64,000 nt of DNA from an uncultured Eubacterium sp. (GTDB taxonomy: Bacteria > Bacillota > Clostridia > Oscillospirales > Acutalibacteraceae). Numbering within the stretch: the first letter of the stretch is position 1; every line of letters begins with the position of its first letter. This document shows, in pieces, positions 24,375-32,737 of this stretch. Location of the stretch: positions 5,001-69,000 of the forward strand of contig CAJTZJ010000004.1 of NCBI GenBank assembly GCA_910583925.1. The letters run 5' to 3'. The notes under the pieces were generated by a model. It made no database searches. It saw only the letters and a list, made by a program, of their open reading frames with translations, and was not told where the DNA came from. A program made the translations under genes and the position numbers.

Positions 24375-25991
24375 TTATTTACTTTTTAAATGCTCTGCCG
24401 CAGCAGTTACAAAACCACGGAAAAGCGGATGCGGCTTATTCGGTCTGCTTTTGAATTCAGGATGGAACTGACCGGCCACAAACCACGGATGACTCGGGAT
24501 CTCCACCATTTCAACAATATGATTATCCGGCGAAGTGCCTGCAAAAATCATTCCGCCCTTTTCCAAATCATTTCTGTAATCATTATTAACCTCATAACGA
24601 TGACGATGGCGCTCATAAATCATAGAATTATTATAAAGCGCAAAGGCTTTTGATTCGGGATTGAGAACACATGGATACTTGCCAAGACGCATGGTTCCGC
24701 CCATTTCCTCTACATCCTTTTGCTCGGGAAGAATATCAATAACAGGATATGCCGTATCGGGATTTATTTCAGCCGAGTTTGCACCATCCAACCCAAGCAC
24801 ATTCCTTGCAAATTCAATAATGGCAATCTGCATTCCAAGGCATATGCCAAGATAAGGAATATTATGCGTTCTGGCATAATTGCAAGCCTTGATTTTACCC
24901 TCTATCCCCCTGCTGCCAAAGCCGCCCGGAACAAGTATTCCATCCATATCACCAAGGATTTCATCAAGATTTACATCGCCCTCCAGCGTTTCACTGTCTA
25001 TCCAGTTTATATCAACAGCAGAATGTGTTTCAATGCCACCATGCTTCAGTGCTTCATTAACCGAAATATAGCTGTCATGCAGCTCAACATATTTACCCAC
25101 CATTGCAATCTTAACTGTCCGAACAGGATTGCGCAGTGCATCAAGCATATTTTCCCAATCCGTTAAATCAGGCTGACCGCATTTAAGACCAAGCTTTCTG
25201 ATAACAACCTCATCCAGACCCTCATCCTTAAGCATCATAGGAACTGCATAAAGAATATCACAATTGTTATTTTCAATAACACATTCTCTATCTACATTAC
25301 AGAAAAGAGAAATTTTTGTTCTGATATCATCAGAAAGCGGATGCTCTGTTCTGCAAACAATAATATCGGGCTGAATACCGATTGAAAGCATTTCCTTTAC
25401 ACTGTGCTGCGTAGGCTTTGATTTAAGCTCATCGGAGGCTGCAAGATAGGGAACAAGCGTTACATGAACAAAAAGGCAGTTTTCCCTGCCGTATTCAACA
25501 GAAAACTGACGAATAGCTTCCAGGAAAGGCTGGCTTTCGATATCTCCGATTGTTCCGCCTATCTCAACAAAGCACACATCCGGCTCTGCTTCCTGATTTT
25601 TCTCTACAAATCTTTTAATTTCATTTGTTACATGCGGAATAATCTGAACTGTTTTTCCGCCGTAAACACCCTTGCGTTCATCGGTTATAACCTTCCAGAA
25701 AACCCTGCCTGAGGTAAGATTTGAATTCTGAGAAAGAGATTCATCAATAAATCTTTCGTAGTGACCCAAATCAAGGTCTGTTTCCGCACCGTCATCCGTT
25801 ACAAAAACCTCGCCGTGCTGAACGGGATTCATCGTACCCGGGTCCACATTAAGATACGGATCAAGCTTCTGCGCCGTTACCTTTAATCCTCTTGCTTTCA
25901 GAAGTCTGCCAAGAGATGCCGCAGTAATTCCCTTACCCAGTCCGCTTACAACTCCGCCTGTAACAAAAATGTACTTTGTTTTTTTTACCAC
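24375..25991 (-). CDS. pyrG: CTP synthase
   Basis: PyrG makes CTP from UTP, ATP and glutamine. The 538-aa protein has the synthetase domain (FVTGGVVSGLGKGITAASLGRLLK, then DPYLNVDPGTMNPVQHGEVFVTDDGAETDLDLGHYERF in pieces) and a class I glutaminase domain with nucleophile Cys in LGICLGMQ and His-Glu in QFHPEF. The start is a GTG eight bases after GGAGG. It follows the DUF1846 gene by 24 nt, so the two are co-transcribed. CTP-sensing attenuation, as known for Bacillus pyrG, would need a leader, and the 24-nt gap is too short for one. Confidence 0.97.
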   Translation of the reverse strand: MVKKTKYIFVTGGVVSGLGKGITAASLGRLLKARGLKVTAQKLDPYLNVDPGTMNPVQHGEVFVTDDGAETDLDLGHYERFIDESLSQNSNLTSGRVFWKVITDERKGVYGGKTVQIIPHVTNEIKRFVEKNQEAEPDVCFVEIGGTIGDIESQPFLEAIRQFSVEYGRENCLFVHVTLVPYLAASDELKSKPTQHSVKEMLSIGIQPDIIVCRTEHPLSDDIRTKISLFCNVDRECVIENNNCDILYAVPMMLKDEGLDEVVIRKLGLKCGQPDLTDWENMLDALRNPVRTVKIAMVGKYVELHDSYISVNEALKHGGIETHSAVDINWIDSETLEGDVNLDEILGDMDGILVPGGFGSRGIEGKIKACNYARTHNIPYLGICLGMQIAIIEFARNVLGLDGANSAEINPDTAYPVIDILPEQKDVEEMGGTMRLGKYPCVLNPESKAFALYNNSMIYERHRHRYEVNNDYRNDLEKGGMIFAGTSPDNHIVEMVEIPSHPWFVAGQFHPEFKSRPNKPHPLFRGFVTAAAEHLKSK

Positions 25992-26015
25992 CGTCTTGTC
26001 CTCCTTAAATAAAAG

Positions 26016-27485
26016 TTATTTATTCTGCTTCTTCGGATCGCAGGTTAAGCGAATTCCGAGTTTTTTCATTATATTCTCATCAATAGGTGAAAGAAGAACA
26101 GAGGTGTGCATTTCGCAATTTTTAAGATTACAAAGCTGCTCCATAGCCCTTGCCGCATTTTTATCGTGCACTGCTGAAATGGAAAGTGCAATCAGCACCT
26201 CATCCGTATGAAGCCTTGGATTTTTATTTCCGAGATGATTTGTTTTAAGCTCCTGAACCGGGATAATAACCTCCGGCGTAATCAGAAGAATCTCATCATC
26301 AAGACCTGCAAGATGCTTTAACGCATTTAAAAGCATTGCCGAAGCGCAGCCAAGCAGATTAGAGGTTTTGCCTTTTACAACTGCACCGTCATTAAGCTCT
26401 ATTGCAGCCGCAGGCTCACCCGTTGCTTCGGAAAGTTCCCTTGCCGCAACAACACTTTTGCGTGAGACTTCGCTTATTCCTGCCTGCTTCATAAGAAGTT
26501 CTAATTTATATATTTCATTATTGCTGCCTGTACCTTTAACAACAGAATCAAGAGCAGCAAAATAGCGCCTTATAATCTCCTGCTTTGCTGCTTCGCAGAC
26601 TGCAGCATCATCAACAATGCAGTTTCCTGCCATATTAACACCCATATCGGTTGGAGATTTATAAGGGCATTTGCCGTAAATCTCTTCAAACATAGCACGA
26701 AGAACCGGAAAAATCTCAACATCTCTGTTATAGTTAACAGTCGTTTCGCCATAGGCCTCAAGATGCCATGGGTCTATCATATTGACATCATTCAAATCCG
26801 CCGTTGCAGCCTCATACGCTGCATTAACGGGATGATTAAGCGGAATATTCCATATAGGAAAGGTTTCAAATTTTGCATAGCCTGCCTTAATTCCTCTTTG
26901 ATTTTCCTGATAAAGCTGGGAAAGGCAGGTTGCCATTTTTCCGCTTCCCGGTCCGGGAGCAGTTATAACAACAAGCGAACGGCTTGTTTCGATATAATCA
27001 TTCTTACCATAGCCGTCATCACTTACAATATGTGAAATATTGGACGGATAGCCTTCAATAACATAATGATGATAAACAGGATAGCCGAGCGCTTTAAGCC
27101 TGTCCTCAAAAGCAGTTACCCTTGGATGAGAAGCATATTTTGTAAGCACAACGCTTCCCACAAAAAGTCCTCTTTCGGTAAACGCATCTATAAGACGGAT
27201 AACATCCACATCATATGTAATTCCGAGATCGGCTCTCAATTTGCTGTTTACGATATCCTCCGTGCTTATAACAATAACAATTTCAGCCTGTTCCTTAATC
27301 TGTAGAAGCATCTGAAGCTTACTGTCCGGCTCAAAGCCCGGAAGAACACGGGAAGCATGGTAATCATCAAAAAGCTTTCCTCCGAATTCAAGATAAAGCT
27401 TTCCGCCGAATTCGGAAATTCTTTCCTTGATTCTTTCCGACTGCATTTTTAAATACTGGTTGTTGTCAAATCCTGCTTTATACAT
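26016..27485 (-). CDS. DUF1846 family protein
   Basis: A 489-aa protein of the DUF1846 family, conserved among Firmicutes. The start KAGFDNNQYLKMQSERIKERI, the TAPGPGSGKMATCLSQLY nucleotide-binding-like loop (about residues 172-189) and FETFPIWNIPLNHPVN are the family marks. Enzyme activity is not established to my knowledge; the P-loop-like Gly-rich segment suggests nucleotide binding. It is the upstream partner of pyrG in a two-gene unit here, which hints at a nucleotide link but is only positional. Confidence 0.88.
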   Translation of the reverse strand: MYKAGFDNNQYLKMQSERIKERISEFGGKLYLEFGGKLFDDYHASRVLPGFEPDSKLQMLLQIKEQAEIVIVISTEDIVNSKLRADLGITYDVDVIRLIDAFTERGLFVGSVVLTKYASHPRVTAFEDRLKALGYPVYHHYVIEGYPSNISHIVSDDGYGKNDYIETSRSLVVITAPGPGSGKMATCLSQLYQENQRGIKAGYAKFETFPIWNIPLNHPVNAAYEAATADLNDVNMIDPWHLEAYGETTVNYNRDVEIFPVLRAMFEEIYGKCPYKSPTDMGVNMAGNCIVDDAAVCEAAKQEIIRRYFAALDSVVKGTGSNNEIYKLELLMKQAGISEVSRKSVVAARELSEATGEPAAAIELNDGAVVKGKTSNLLGCASAMLLNALKHLAGLDDEILLITPEVIIPVQELKTNHLGNKNPRLHTDEVLIALSISAVHDKNAARAMEQLCNLKNCEMHTSVLLSPIDENIMKKLGIRLTCDPKKQNK

Positions 27486-27534
27486 TTTTTCTTTTCTCTT
27501 TTCATCAGATTTCTTTAATAATAAAAAACAAAAA

Positions 27535-27558
27535 ACGGCTGCACCGAGGTACAGCCGT
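27535..27558 (-). terminator. Terminator of the two-component/ABC operon
   Basis: ACGGCTG (27535-27541) pairs with CAGCCGT (27552-27558), followed on the minus strand by a T-rich run. It ends the operon that finishes with the histidine kinase. Confidence 0.9.
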
Positions 27559-27611
27559 CTGTACTTATATATTATACAGGAAAGATAAGGCTAAATCAAT
27601 ATAAATATTTT

Positions 27612-28508
27612 TTAATTTTCACAGGGCAGTTTTAAAACAATATTTAATCTGTTGTCCATATACTCTGCGGAAATACTGCCGCCCATCTGTTCAGCCAGCG
27701 TGCGGGAAATCGCAAGACCAAGCCCCGTTGATTTTCTTGTACTTTCAACGGTATAAAACCTGTCAAAAAGCCTTTGAACCTGCACCTCATCAAGCCCGGA
27801 AGCAGTATTTGAAAAAACCATTTTGCCATGTTCATCAAGAATTATGCTCAAATCGCCGCTGCTGTATTTTACTGCATTATTCAGAAGGTTGGAAAAAATA
27901 CGGCTCAACGCAGAGCGGTCTGCAAGGCAGACAATCTTTTTATCCGGCAAATTTATTTCAGGAACAATATTATGCTCAACAAGCGTGGCATAATATCCTG
28001 CCACGCTTTCTTCAAGCACATTATTTATAATCATTCTTTCCGGTTTCATTTCCCCATCAACAGTCAGAATAACGGAGTATTTAAACAGCTCCTCCGTTAA
28101 ACTCTTCAAACTTTCACACCTTTCTCCGATTATTTTCAGATACTTTTCTGTTTCAGGCGTTTTTTCCTGCTTTTCAAGCAAATCAAGATATCCGAAAATT
28201 GCCGTAAGCGGCGTTCTTAAATCATGGGAAATATTTGTAACGGCATTTTTAAGCTCCGCATCTCCCTGCACAAAGCGATGGCGTTCATCACGCAGCCTTC
28301 GAAGCTGAACATTTATTGAAGAAGCAAGGCTTCGCATATATTTATCAGACGAAGAAATATCAATAAGAGTATTGGTATCCGTTATGAGCCTGTCGGCAAA
28401 GGCTGTTTCGATTTCCTTTGCTGATTTACGCAATAATACAATTCTTATAACCAAAATGATAATGATAACTGCCATTATGCCGATTATGGCCCATAACAAA
28501 ATATCCAT
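27612..28508 (-). CDS. Sensor histidine kinase, compact membrane type
   Basis: A 298-aa kinase with only one membrane segment (about residues 3-26) and no extracytoplasmic sensor domain, which points to intramembrane or partner-dependent sensing. The H box is NISHDLRTPLTAIFGYLDLL with His95, then the N box (NLLNNAVKYS) and G boxes (TASGLDEVQVQRLF, GLGLAIS). It is the last gene after a response regulator and an ABC transporter. In bacitracin/lantibiotic-type modules, such kinases sense drugs through the transporter. Likely partner: the regulator at 30325. Confidence 0.92.
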   Translation of the reverse strand: MDILLWAIIGIMAVIIIILVIRIVLLRKSAKEIETAFADRLITDTNTLIDISSSDKYMRSLASSINVQLRRLRDERHRFVQGDAELKNAVTNISHDLRTPLTAIFGYLDLLEKQEKTPETEKYLKIIGERCESLKSLTEELFKYSVILTVDGEMKPERMIINNVLEESVAGYYATLVEHNIVPEINLPDKKIVCLADRSALSRIFSNLLNNAVKYSSGDLSIILDEHGKMVFSNTASGLDEVQVQRLFDRFYTVESTRKSTGLGLAISRTLAEQMGGSISAEYMDNRLNIVLKLPCEN

Positions 28509-28520
28509 ATGTTCTCCTTA

Positions 28521-29336
28521 TTATTTTAAATCCTTTTTCTTAAATGCGATTATACCGCAGAGATTAGCCGTTACAGTTATTATAATTGAAAAAATTATAT
28601 TTAAAACAGGATGCGTAATTTCGGTATTGGCCATTAGAATTCCCTGACCCGTCGGAAGAAACTGCATTAAAAATTCATAAACTGTTCTTTGTCCGCCGCT
28701 TACATATAAAGGATTAGGCATAGGATCTCCCAACTCCATTCCATTCAATGTCATATGCACATCCCTTGTTATCTCAGGCTCACTAAGCGCATTATAAATA
28801 ACACTTGCAATCACCATAAGCAACAATGCAATAGTAATTGCCAAAACTGCTGATACTGCGTGCTTTGAGCAAAGCATACAAAGCAATGTCAATACCGAAG
28901 CAATCGCAGCAGTAAAGCAAACGATTATCAGAATATAAGTGATAAGCGTACTGATTTCTCCCTTCCAGCCTCCGACCAGCGGAACGCCGACACAAAAATT
29001 GCCCAACAGAAACATAGAAAGAATAATAAGGGAGCCGAAAAAGCAGGTTATAAAATTTGCAAGATAAATATTTTCTCTTTTATGCCCTACTATAAGTTTA
29101 TTTCGCATAGCTTTATCGCTGTATTCCTTGCCAATATACAATGCAATAAACACAGCATACAGAACACCGATAAGAGGAACCATTTCAAAAAGCACATCAT
29201 CAAGCTTAACATTCTCAAGCCATTTGTAAGAATCCACTATTTTCGGTACTGTAAGCGCCAATGTTACACCTGCAACAATCCAAAGGGATAATTCTTTTTT
29301 CAATCTGCTGAAATTCGCTTTTAAAAGTTTAATCAT
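28521..29336 (-). CDS. ABC-2 type transporter permease
   Basis: A 271-aa membrane protein with about six hydrophobic segments and no ATPase domain, of the BcrB/ABC-2 type. The start MIKLLKANFSRLKKELSLW follows the typical short basic stretch before the first segment. I chose 29336 because GGAGGTGG precedes it; it overlaps the ATPase stop by 8 nt. It pairs with the ATPase at 29329 in one transporter, likely for peptide antibiotic export or immunity. Confidence 0.85.
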   Translation of the reverse strand: MIKLLKANFSRLKKELSLWIVAGVTLALTVPKIVDSYKWLENVKLDDVLFEMVPLIGVLYAVFIALYIGKEYSDKAMRNKLIVGHKRENIYLANFITCFFGSLIILSMFLLGNFCVGVPLVGGWKGEISTLITYILIIVCFTAAIASVLTLLCMLCSKHAVSAVLAITIALLLMVIASVIYNALSEPEITRDVHMTLNGMELGDPMPNPLYVSGGQRTVYEFLMQFLPTGQGILMANTEITHPVLNIIFSIIITVTANLCGIIAFKKKDLK

Positions 29337-30243
29337 GTCTGCCACCTCCAACAAGATTTACATAATAGCTTTCAAGGCTTTCTTCCCTTTCGGAAGCAGA
29401 AATCAATTCGCAGTCTTCGGCAGACAAAGCATTGATAAGCTTTGTCAGATTAACCTTTGCATAAATATCCGCTTCGGATGCAGAAACAAATTTATATTCT
29501 ATTCCCATTTCATCAAGCACTCTTGAAAGAACCGCAGTTGATGAAACCTCCAGCCTTGTGCATTTTCGGCAGGCGCTTTCAAGCTCCTCTGCACTGATTT
29601 CCTTAACAATTCTGCCCGCATCAATAAAGCCGTAATGCGTTGCAAGGCGTGACAGCTCATCAAGAATGTGGCTGGAAATCAGAACTGTTATCTGTTTTTC
29701 ACGGTTCAGCTTTAAAATCAGCTCTCTCATTTCAATAATGCCCTGCGGATCCAGCCCGTTTGCCGGTTCATCCAGTACAAGAAAATCCGGATCACCGACA
29801 AGCGCAACTGCAATTCCAAGCCTTTGCTTCATACCAAGTGAAAAATGCTTTGCTTTTTTCTTGCCTGTATTTTCCAGACCGACCAATTTAAGAATATCAT
29901 CAAGTCCGTCAAAGGACGGCAGACCGATAATACGATACTGCTGTTTTAAATTATCCTCGGCAGACATATCAAGATAAATAGACGGTGTTTCCACTACAGC
30001 GCCCATTCTTCTGCGTGATTTTGCAATATCCCTGTCCGTGTTTTTTCTTCCATAAAGCGTATATTCGCCTGCGCTTGCCTTCTGAAGTCCGCAGATAATG
30101 CGAATCAGTGTTGTTTTTCCTGCACCGTTTTTTCCGACAAAGCCATAAATTGCACCCTTCGGAACGCTCATGGAAAGCCCGTTTAATGCTTTAAAATGCC
30201 CGTAATTTTTACAAACAGCATCTGTTTTTAAAACATATTCCAT
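29329..30243 (-). CDS. ABC transporter ATP-binding protein (BcrA/lantibiotic-immunity type)
   Basis: A 304-aa ATPase: Walker A GKNGAGKTTLIR, signature FSLGMKQRLGIA, Walker B LVLDEPANGLDP, H-loop ISSHIL. The C-terminal extension (about 220-304) is typical of bacitracin/lantibiotic ABC-2 ATPases. It begins AAAGGAGG plus eight bases before the ATG. It lies 81 nt downstream of the response regulator; that gap contains an internal promoter-like site and three direct repeats. Substrate unknown. Confidence 0.92.
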   Translation of the reverse strand: MEYVLKTDAVCKNYGHFKALNGLSMSVPKGAIYGFVGKNGAGKTTLIRIICGLQKASAGEYTLYGRKNTDRDIAKSRRRMGAVVETPSIYLDMSAEDNLKQQYRIIGLPSFDGLDDILKLVGLENTGKKKAKHFSLGMKQRLGIAVALVGDPDFLVLDEPANGLDPQGIIEMRELILKLNREKQITVLISSHILDELSRLATHYGFIDAGRIVKEISAEELESACRKCTRLEVSSTAVLSRVLDEMGIEYKFVSASEADIYAKVNLTKLINALSAEDCELISASEREESLESYYVNLVGGGRHD

Positions 30244-30272
30244 AATGAATTCCTCCTTTTGATTTTACAGCA

Positions 30273-30320
30273 ATTATAATTGGCTTCTGTTAAGAAATCG
30301 GTTAAGAAAACCGTTAAGAA
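30273..30320 (-). promoter_or_regulatory. Candidate response-regulator operator and internal promoter before the ABC genes
   Basis: GTTAAGAA occurs three times at 30289, 30301 and 30313, exactly 12 bp apart, so on the same face of the helix. TATAAT (complement of 30273-30278) follows on the minus strand with no good -35, and the repeats cover and extend upstream of the -35 position. That fits an activator-dependent promoter of OmpR-family type. Related copies precede the regulator gene itself (31050-31068). Confidence 0.75.
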
Positions 30321-30324
30321 TTCA

Positions 30325-30996
30325 TTAATTTTCCGAACGCATTTTAAAACCGATGCCCCAAACGCTTTCAATATAATCCTTATTATTTATTTCTCTTAAT
30401 TTCCTGCGAAGATTGCTGATATGAATTTTAAGCGAGCTTTCCGTACAATCAGGTGTATCCCCGCTTATCCGTTCAAGTAAAACGGATTTTGCGATAACCT
30501 GGTTCGGATTTCTCATAAGCAGCTTTAAAATTGCGTATTCCGTTCGTGTCAGCCTGATTTCTTTTTCCGAAACGGAGGCAATATGCGAATCCGTATCAAG
30601 CAAAATATCATCAAAAACAATCTTTTCGCCTATACCGCCGTATTCAGCCTTCCTGAGCTGAACGGAAATTCTTGCAAGCAGTTCTTTCATATCAAAGGGC
30701 TTTGTAATATAATCCGCAGCACCGCCTAAAAGCAGCGACACCTTGTCCTCAATTCCGACCTTTGCAGAAACAATTATAACGGGAATTCCTTTTATTTTCG
30801 GCAATACCTCTTCACCGCTGAGTCCCGGCAGCATTAAATCAAGAAGTACCAGATCGGGAGTTTGCGAGGATAAAAGCATAACCGCCTCCGTTCCGGAATA
30901 GGCACGAAGCACGCCATACCCCTCGGCTGTCAATACCTCTTCCAGCATATTTCCGATATTCATATCATCATCAACAATTAAAATTTTCTTCATCAT
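30325..30996 (-). CDS. OmpR-family response regulator
   Basis: A 223-aa regulator with receiver domain (KILIVDDDMN, phosphoacceptor Asp in LVLLDLMLPGLSGE, Lys in YITKPFDMKELLARI) and a winged-helix DNA-binding domain (EIRLTRTEYAILKLLMRNPNQ...LKIHISNLRRKL). A GTG six bases upstream is possible, but two ATG codons in tandem start a more usual N-terminus. First gene of regulator-ABC-permease-kinase, as in bacitracin-sensing modules. Two repeats like those before the ABC genes lie upstream of its promoter, suggesting autoregulation. Confidence 0.93.
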   Translation of the reverse strand: MMKKILIVDDDMNIGNMLEEVLTAEGYGVLRAYSGTEAVMLLSSQTPDLVLLDLMLPGLSGEEVLPKIKGIPVIIVSAKVGIEDKVSLLLGGAADYITKPFDMKELLARISVQLRKAEYGGIGEKIVFDDILLDTDSHIASVSEKEIRLTRTEYAILKLLMRNPNQVIAKSVLLERISGDTPDCTESSLKIHISNLRRKLREINNKDYIESVWGIGFKMRSEN

Positions 30997-31017
30997 TATC
31001 ACCGATATTATTTTAAC

Positions 31018-31068
31018 ATTATATGCATAGTTTTTAAAGACATACAGTGGTTAAGAAAAAGTTAAAAT
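31018..31068 (-). promoter_or_regulatory. Regulator gene promoter with GTTAAGAA-type repeats
   Basis: TATAAT (complement of 31018-31023) has only a poor -35. GTTAAGAA (31050-31057) and GTTAAAAT (31061-31068) lie 11 bp apart, immediately upstream of the -35 position. They match the repeats at 30289-30320, consistent with the regulator binding its own promoter. Confidence 0.65.
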
Positions 31069-31168
31069 ACCCCTTGAAATTTCGTCTGTTTTACACCATT
31101 GTATTATTTGTAAAAAGCTCTTTATATTTTTCAAAAAGTATGCTACTATAAATATAAAGTATATTCGG

Positions 31169-31248
31169 CAAGCGGAAATTCGCTTGTGTAAAAAAACAGT
31201 TTGCGAACGGAAGTATCTATTCTATAAATTACGCCATCTCGCAAACTG
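31169..31248 (+). promoter_or_regulatory. Structured 5' untranslated region of the DUF2804 gene
   Basis: Two inverted repeats lie ahead of the DUF2804 gene: CAAGCG/CGCTTG (31169-31186, tight hairpin) and CAGTTTGCGA (31197-31206) with TCGCAAACTG (31239-31248), a perfect 10-bp stem enclosing 32 nt. There is no T-run, so it is not a terminator. An extended -10 (TACTATAAAT region near 31144-31153) sits upstream. It could be an operator pair or an RNA element; no known riboswitch was recognised. Confidence 0.5.
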
Positions 31249-31268
31249 CAGTAAAAAGGGGTATTTTT

Positions 31269-32309
31269 ATGCAGCATGAAATTACAGCAAGACAGCAGCT
31301 TCTTGACAAAAACGGAAACATCGCTGAGCCGGGCTTTGCAAAAAAGCTTTTATGGGAATACAGCAGAGCGGACATTAAAGCGCCGAAATGGCGAATTAAG
31401 GAATGGGATTACTATTACATAGGCAATCAGGATTATGGATTATGCCTGACTCTTTCCGATTCGGGCTATGTAAGCTGCCTTTCTGTTTCGCATCTTGAAT
31501 ACGGCAAAAATCCTGTTCAGTTCAACGATTCCGAGCTTGGCTTTTTTCCGCTCGGCAAGCTTAATCTTCCGTCAACAAGTGAAAGCGGAGATGTAAAAGC
31601 AAGGGTAGGCACCTGCGATATGAATTTTGAAAACGATGGCATCAAACGCAGGCTTCACGGCTCTTATGATAATTACTGCAACAGCAGAAAAGCACTTATT
31701 TTTGATGTTACTTTAACGGAAATTCCCGAAGAAAGTATGGTTATAGCAACACCCTTTGATAAGGATAAGCATTTTTATTATAATCAGAAAATCAATTGTA
31801 TGCGTGCTGACGGCTTCTTTGAATTTGACGGCAAGCGCTACGAATTCAACAAAGAAAACGGCTCACTTGCAACACTGGACTGGGGCAGAGGTGTCTGGAC
31901 CTATGACAACACATGGTATTGGGGTTCAGGGCAAATGGTGCTTGACAGCGGAGACACCTTCGGCTTCAACATCGGCTACGGCTTCGGCAACACATCCGCT
32001 GCAAGCGAAAATATGCTGTTTTACAACGGCAAATCTCATAAATTAGAGGATATAACATTCAACATTCCGCAGGAAAACGGAAACTTCAAATACACGCAGC
32101 CTTGGACCTTTACTTCATCTGACGGCAGATTTGAAATGGAATTCAAGCCGATTATTGACAGACAGGCACCTGTTGATTTAAAGCTTATCTGCATGATTCC
32201 GCATCAGGTTTTCGGACTGATTTCAGGAACAGCCATTCTTGACGACGGCACGGAAATCAAGGTTAAGGATAAAGTTGTTTTTGCCGAAAGAGTACATAAT
32301 AAGTGGTAA
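31269..32309 (+). CDS. DUF2804 family protein
   Basis: A 346-aa protein of the DUF2804 family, widespread in Firmicutes and Actinobacteria with no established role that I know. The start MQHEITARQQLLDKNGNIAEPGFAKKLLWEYSR (in pieces), GRGVWTYDNTWYWGSG and FGFNIGYGFGN are typical. It is beta-strand-rich and Trp-rich, with no signal peptide or membrane segment. It is monocistronic behind a structured leader, with a bidirectional terminator after it. Ribosome site AAAAGGGG. Confidence 0.88.
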   Translation: MQHEITARQQLLDKNGNIAEPGFAKKLLWEYSRADIKAPKWRIKEWDYYYIGNQDYGLCLTLSDSGYVSCLSVSHLEYGKNPVQFNDSELGFFPLGKLNLPSTSESGDVKARVGTCDMNFENDGIKRRLHGSYDNYCNSRKALIFDVTLTEIPEESMVIATPFDKDKHFYYNQKINCMRADGFFEFDGKRYEFNKENGSLATLDWGRGVWTYDNTWYWGSGQMVLDSGDTFGFNIGYGFGNTSAASENMLFYNGKSHKLEDITFNIPQENGNFKYTQPWTFTSSDGRFEMEFKPIIDRQAPVDLKLICMIPHQVFGLISGTAILDDGTEIKVKDKVVFAERVHNKW

Positions 32310-32317
32310 AAAGACCA

Positions 32318-32390
32318 TAAAAAGGAAGAGCAATGCTCTTCCTTTTTTAGGTATAAACCCAATTTATATTTGGCGACCAAGGTTTCTACC
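32318..32390 (-). ncRNA. Candidate small RNA of about 70 nt from the divergent XRE promoter
   Basis: A consensus minus-strand promoter (32397-32425) points away from the XRE gene, and only about 45 nt beyond its start lies the bidirectional terminator at 32319-32348. A transcript would be about 70 nt long and carry no good reading frame. In the paralogous locus at 9.2 kb, the matching promoter drives a ribbon-helix-helix gene. The RNA is inferred from promoter plus terminator only. Confidence 0.4.
32319..32348. terminator. Bidirectional terminator, first copy of a 19-nt palindrome
   Basis: GGAAGAGCAATGCTCTTCC (32324-32342), flanked by an A-run and a T-run. It ends the DUF2804 transcript on plus and would end any transcript from the minus promoter at 32397. 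The identical 19-mer recurs at 32742-32760. Confidence 0.9.
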
Positions 32391-32396
32391 TCATTA

Positions 32397-32446
32397 ATTA
32401 TAGTCTGATTAAGACTTTTTGTCAATAGTCTTTTTTGGAATATTTT
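32397..32446. promoter_or_regulatory. Overlapping divergent promoters with palindromic operator (second copy)
   Basis: Minus: TTGACA (complement of 32420-32425), 17 nt, TATAAT (complement of 32397-32402). Plus: TTGTCA (32419-32424), 16 nt, TATTTT (32441-32446), with TATAAT five bases further as an alternative. AAGACT (32411-32416) and AGTCTT (32427-32432) flank the shared -35 core. The layout matches 9222-9284, with TTTGTCAATAG identical in both. Confidence 0.75.
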
Positions 32447-32470
32447 ATAATTTTTGAGAGGTGAAAAAAA

Positions 32471-32695
32471 GTGGACTATATTGACAGATTGACTGAAATA
32501 AGAAATGACAGGGATATAAAGCAATCAACCATAGCGGAAATATTAGGTGTTAAGCAATCTGCCGTTTCAAAATATGAAAAAAGAAGAACACAATATACGG
32601 TTGACGATATCATAAAGCTGTGTAATTTTTATAAAATTTCTGCTGATTATATTTTGGGATTGCCCGAGAACTTGGAGTTTCCGAAAAGAGATTAA
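32471..32695 (+). CDS. XRE-family transcriptional regulator (paralogue of the 9311 gene)
   Basis: A 74-aa single-domain HTH_3 protein (RLTEIRNDRDIKQSTIAEIL, then VKQSAVSKYEKRR) with the tail ADYILGLPENLEFPKR shared with the gene at 9311. The start is a GTG seven bases after GAGGTG. It lies in a roughly 420-bp cassette bounded by two identical terminator palindromes. Its own operator covers the promoter, so negative autoregulation is likely. No toxin or target gene adjoins it. Confidence 0.87.
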   Translation: MDYIDRLTEIRNDRDIKQSTIAEILGVKQSAVSKYEKRRTQYTVDDIIKLCNFYKISADYILGLPENLEFPKRD

Positions 32696-32737
32696 TCCAT
32701 ACCGGGTGCATAGGGACGGTGTCCTCAATATTTCGAA

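Noticed and set aside
32204..32524. 106-aa minus frame over the DUF2804 end and XRE operator
   Set aside because: It crosses two promoters and a terminator and is antisense to a recognised gene.
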